A stretch of DNA of 49,094 nucleotides from Pseudonocardia kujensis (GTDB lineage: Bacteria > Actinomycetota > Actinomycetes > Mycobacteriales > Pseudonocardiaceae), in contig NZ_JAJSOK010000058.1 in the NCBI RefSeq assembly GCF_021283305.1, positions 1 to 49,094 of the forward strand. Direction: 5' to 3'. Every line of letters starts with the position of its first letter. Position 1 is the first letter of the stretch. Shown here one piece after another: positions 47,862 through 49,094 of this stretch. Both the position numbers and the translations under genes were made by a program. The notes beneath the pieces were generated by a model. The model made no database searches and had not been told where the DNA came from. It worked only from the letters and a program-made list of their open reading frames with translations.

Positions 47862-47970
47862 CGACGACGAGCGAGCAGCACGACGAGCGAGCAGCAAGAC
47901 GGCGAGCAGCACGACGGCGAGCAGCACGACGGCGAGCAGGGCGACGGCGAGCAGGACGACGAGCGGGCAG
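47862..47970 (+). repeat. 15-base tandem repeat array
   Basis: About seven copies of a 15-base unit close to CGACGGCGAGCAGCA, with small changes (CGACGAGCG variants at both ends). It lies between the heat-shock terminator and the next gene start. One frame would encode repeats of E-Q-H-D-G; the antisense frame would be hydrophobic. Neither has support as a gene. Confidence 0.8.
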
Positions 47971-47991
47971 AACGAGAAGAGGGGCAGAACG

Positions 47992-48429
47992 TTGAGCAGC
48001 AGCCGACGGGGGCCGGGCGCGATGGCGACCACGCTGTCCGCTGCGGTCCGGGGCATTCGACGTGTGGTGCGCGCCGCTGATCCGGCCCGGCCGGCGACGC
48101 TGGCCCTGCTGCGTGACACCGGCTGGCAGCTGACGCAACTGACCGGCGAGCTGACTGATCTGGCCGCGCTGCTGGCCGAGCACACCAGCCGCCACCTCGA
48201 ACATGCCGAGCAGGTCCGCCACGCCGACGGCGAGCCGGGCATCCCCCCGCTGACCCGCGCCTGCCGCGACCTCGCCGGGCTGCGGCAGGCACTCGACGCC
48301 GCCCACACCGCGGCACGCGAGTACTACACCGAGATCAGTCGGCTCAGCCCGGCCACACCACCCGCCAGCCGAGGTGAGCAGGCCAGCAACAACAAGTACC
48401 GACCAGCACTGAACACCGGACAGCAATGA
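47992..48429 (+). CDS. Hypothetical helical protein upstream of J-domain protein
   Basis: 145 residues from TTG 47992 (AGAGGGG upstream) or 135 from ATG 48022. Mostly helical: LALLRDTGWQLTQLTGELTDLAALLAEHTSRHLEHAEQVRH, LTRACRDLAGLRQALDAAHTAAREYYTEISRLS. No family recognised. Its stop overlaps the next gene's ATG (ATGA), so it is translated together with a J-domain protein; a substrate-binding or co-chaperone role is a guess. The start is uncertain. Confidence 0.7.
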   Translation: MSSSRRGPGAMATTLSAAVRGIRRVVRAADPARPATLALLRDTGWQLTQLTGELTDLAALLAEHTSRHLEHAEQVRHADGEPGIPPLTRACRDLAGLRQALDAAHTAAREYYTEISRLSPATPPASRGEQASNNKYRPALNTGQQ

Positions 48430-48767
48430 ACACCGGACAGCCGCCCGACCCGCCCGAGCCCTACACCGTGCTCGGACTGACCCCCGGCGCGACCGCCGCG
48501 GAGATCACCGCCGCCTACCGGCGCGCCGTGCGGGACTGCCACCCGGATGCGCCGCATCCCGACCGCGACCGGCTCGCCGCCGTCATCGCCGCCTATCGCC
48601 ACTTGCGCGATCAGCTCGCTGCCCGGCAGTCCGAACATCGGCGCCGCGCCGAAACCCGCCCCGCCGGCGGCCATGACATCCCGGTGCGGGTTCGCCTCGA
48701 CACCGCGCCGCCCGGACCAGATCTGCGCGCCGGCCCCGTCCGGCACCACCCCGGCCCTCGCCGATGA
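48426..48767 (+). CDS. Short J-domain (DnaJ-like) protein
   Basis: 113 residues. J-domain at about 11-60: YTVLGLTPGATAAEITAAYRRAVRDCHPDA with the HPD motif at 39-41 needed to stimulate DnaK, then DRDRLAAVIAAYRHLRDQLA. No Gly/Phe or zinc-finger region follows, only a basic, Pro-rich tail, so it is a type III J-protein. Proximity to Hsp20 suggests a local protein-quality module, but the terminator between them implies separate transcripts. Confidence 0.85.
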   Translation: MNTGQPPDPPEPYTVLGLTPGATAAEITAAYRRAVRDCHPDAPHPDRDRLAAVIAAYRHLRDQLAARQSEHRRRAETRPAGGHDIPVRVRLDTAPPGPDLRAGPVRHHPGPRR

Positions 48768-48837
48768 CCCCGACCGCGCGGCACGCGCACCGACCGCTCG
48801 GCCGGCCGTCTGGTCGCGTGCGACGTCGGGCCGAGGG

Positions 48838-48962
48838 CGGTGAGCCCGGCGATGAGGCTCGGCGCCGCCCGCATCGTCGCCCTGAGCCGCAACCCGCCCC
48901 GGCAGGCGCTCGCCGAGGAGTTCGGCGCCACCCACATCGCCGTGCGGCGCCCCGACCGCTGA
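48838..48962 (+). pseudogene. Zinc-dependent alcohol dehydrogenase fragment
   Basis: Reads LGAARIVALSRNPPRQALAEEFGATHIAV followed by a stop. This is the second strand and helix of the Rossmann fold in zinc-type medium-chain dehydrogenases (L-G-A-x-R-I-I-A-L-S-R-x-x-x-R-x-x-L-A-x-E-F-G-A-T). Only about 40 residues remain. It adjoins the IS256 element, which may have caused the loss. Confidence 0.65.
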
Positions 48963-49008
48963 CCCGTGGGGACTGTCCGAGGAACGGTGTAACTGGCTTC
49001 GGTGATGG

Positions 49009-49094
49009 CTAGTTTCCGTTGCTGGGGACGATACGGCCGGCGAAGGTGATCGCGAAGGCGTTCAGGGCCGGCTTCCAGCGCATCGCCCAGCGCG
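49009..49094 (-). mobile_element. IS256-family transposase, C-terminal end (runs off the window)
   Basis: The minus strand from the window edge reads MRWKPALNAFAITFAGRIVPSNGN and stops at TAG 49011-49009. The R-W-x-x-A-L-N-x-F-x-I-x-F-x-G-R-I pattern is the C-terminus of IS256-type transposases. The element's end probably lies within 48963-49008; the rest of the gene is beyond the window. Confidence 0.75.

Noticed and set aside
47862..47970. CRISPR array
   Set aside because: The units are contiguous 15-base tandem repeats without spacers, and no cas genes are nearby.
47802..48080. A repeat-bearing peptide (E-Q-H-D-G repeats) as a gene
   Set aside because: It starts inside a terminator stem, overlaps the following gene in another frame and has no ribosome site.

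Overview
The window is high-GC actinobacterial DNA, most likely from Pseudonocardia or a close relative (inference). Pointers are a WhiB protein, a mycofactocin-type SDR, LtrA, many GTG starts, GTGA/ATGA gene overlaps and IS5/IS256 transposase pieces. There are about 36 apparently intact genes and an unusual number of decayed, frameshifted or truncated ones, so this looks like an accessory, actively rearranging region. No rRNA, tRNA or CRISPR array was seen.

Region 1 (1-13.3 kb) is a ribose/nucleoside/NAD salvage locus. It holds two paralogous LacI repressors, ribokinase (one intact, one truncated), a nucleoside hydrolase, a LOG-type phosphoribohydrolase, nicotinamide phosphoribosyltransferase, a HAD phosphatase and a PRPP synthetase gene split in two by an inserted SDR gene. 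It also has a cupin and a GATase1-like protein of unknown role. Sites resembling TAGAAACGTTTCTA lie at three promoters here, so the two LacI proteins probably control ribosyl salvage together. Transposase halves and an aldehyde dehydrogenase remnant occupy 10.1-11.7 kb.

Region 2 (13.3-19.9 kb) is a patchwork: aldo/keto reductase, LtrA, a STAS protein lacking its usual serine, a WhiB with a frameshifted tail, a small ABM-fold protein, a LysR regulator and several remnants.

Region 3 (19.9-28.6 kb, cluster A) and region 4 (29.8-44.7 kb, cluster B) are two parallel catabolic clusters. Each has acyl-CoA synthetase, a flavin reductase, luciferase-like (LLM) flavin monooxygenase(s), a canonical crotonase paired with one lacking the catalytic glutamates, a TetR regulator and an MHS-type transporter. 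Cluster B adds SDRs, two SnoaL-like proteins, an AhpD/CMD-like protein and a RibBA. Riboflavin-gene remnants (ribB, ribF) lie in or beside the clusters, suggesting flavin supply was linked to the monooxygenases. Cluster B promoters carry GTTTAC-N6-GT(A/T)GA in the -35/-10 spacer; cluster A has GTTA-N8-TAAC operators. The growth substrate cannot be named from sequence.

Region 5 (44.7-49.1 kb) holds a quinone oxidoreductase and a TetR gene that have both lost their 5' ends at one junction, then a small heat-shock protein with a structured leader, a hypothetical/J-domain gene pair, and the end of an IS256 transposase at the window edge.
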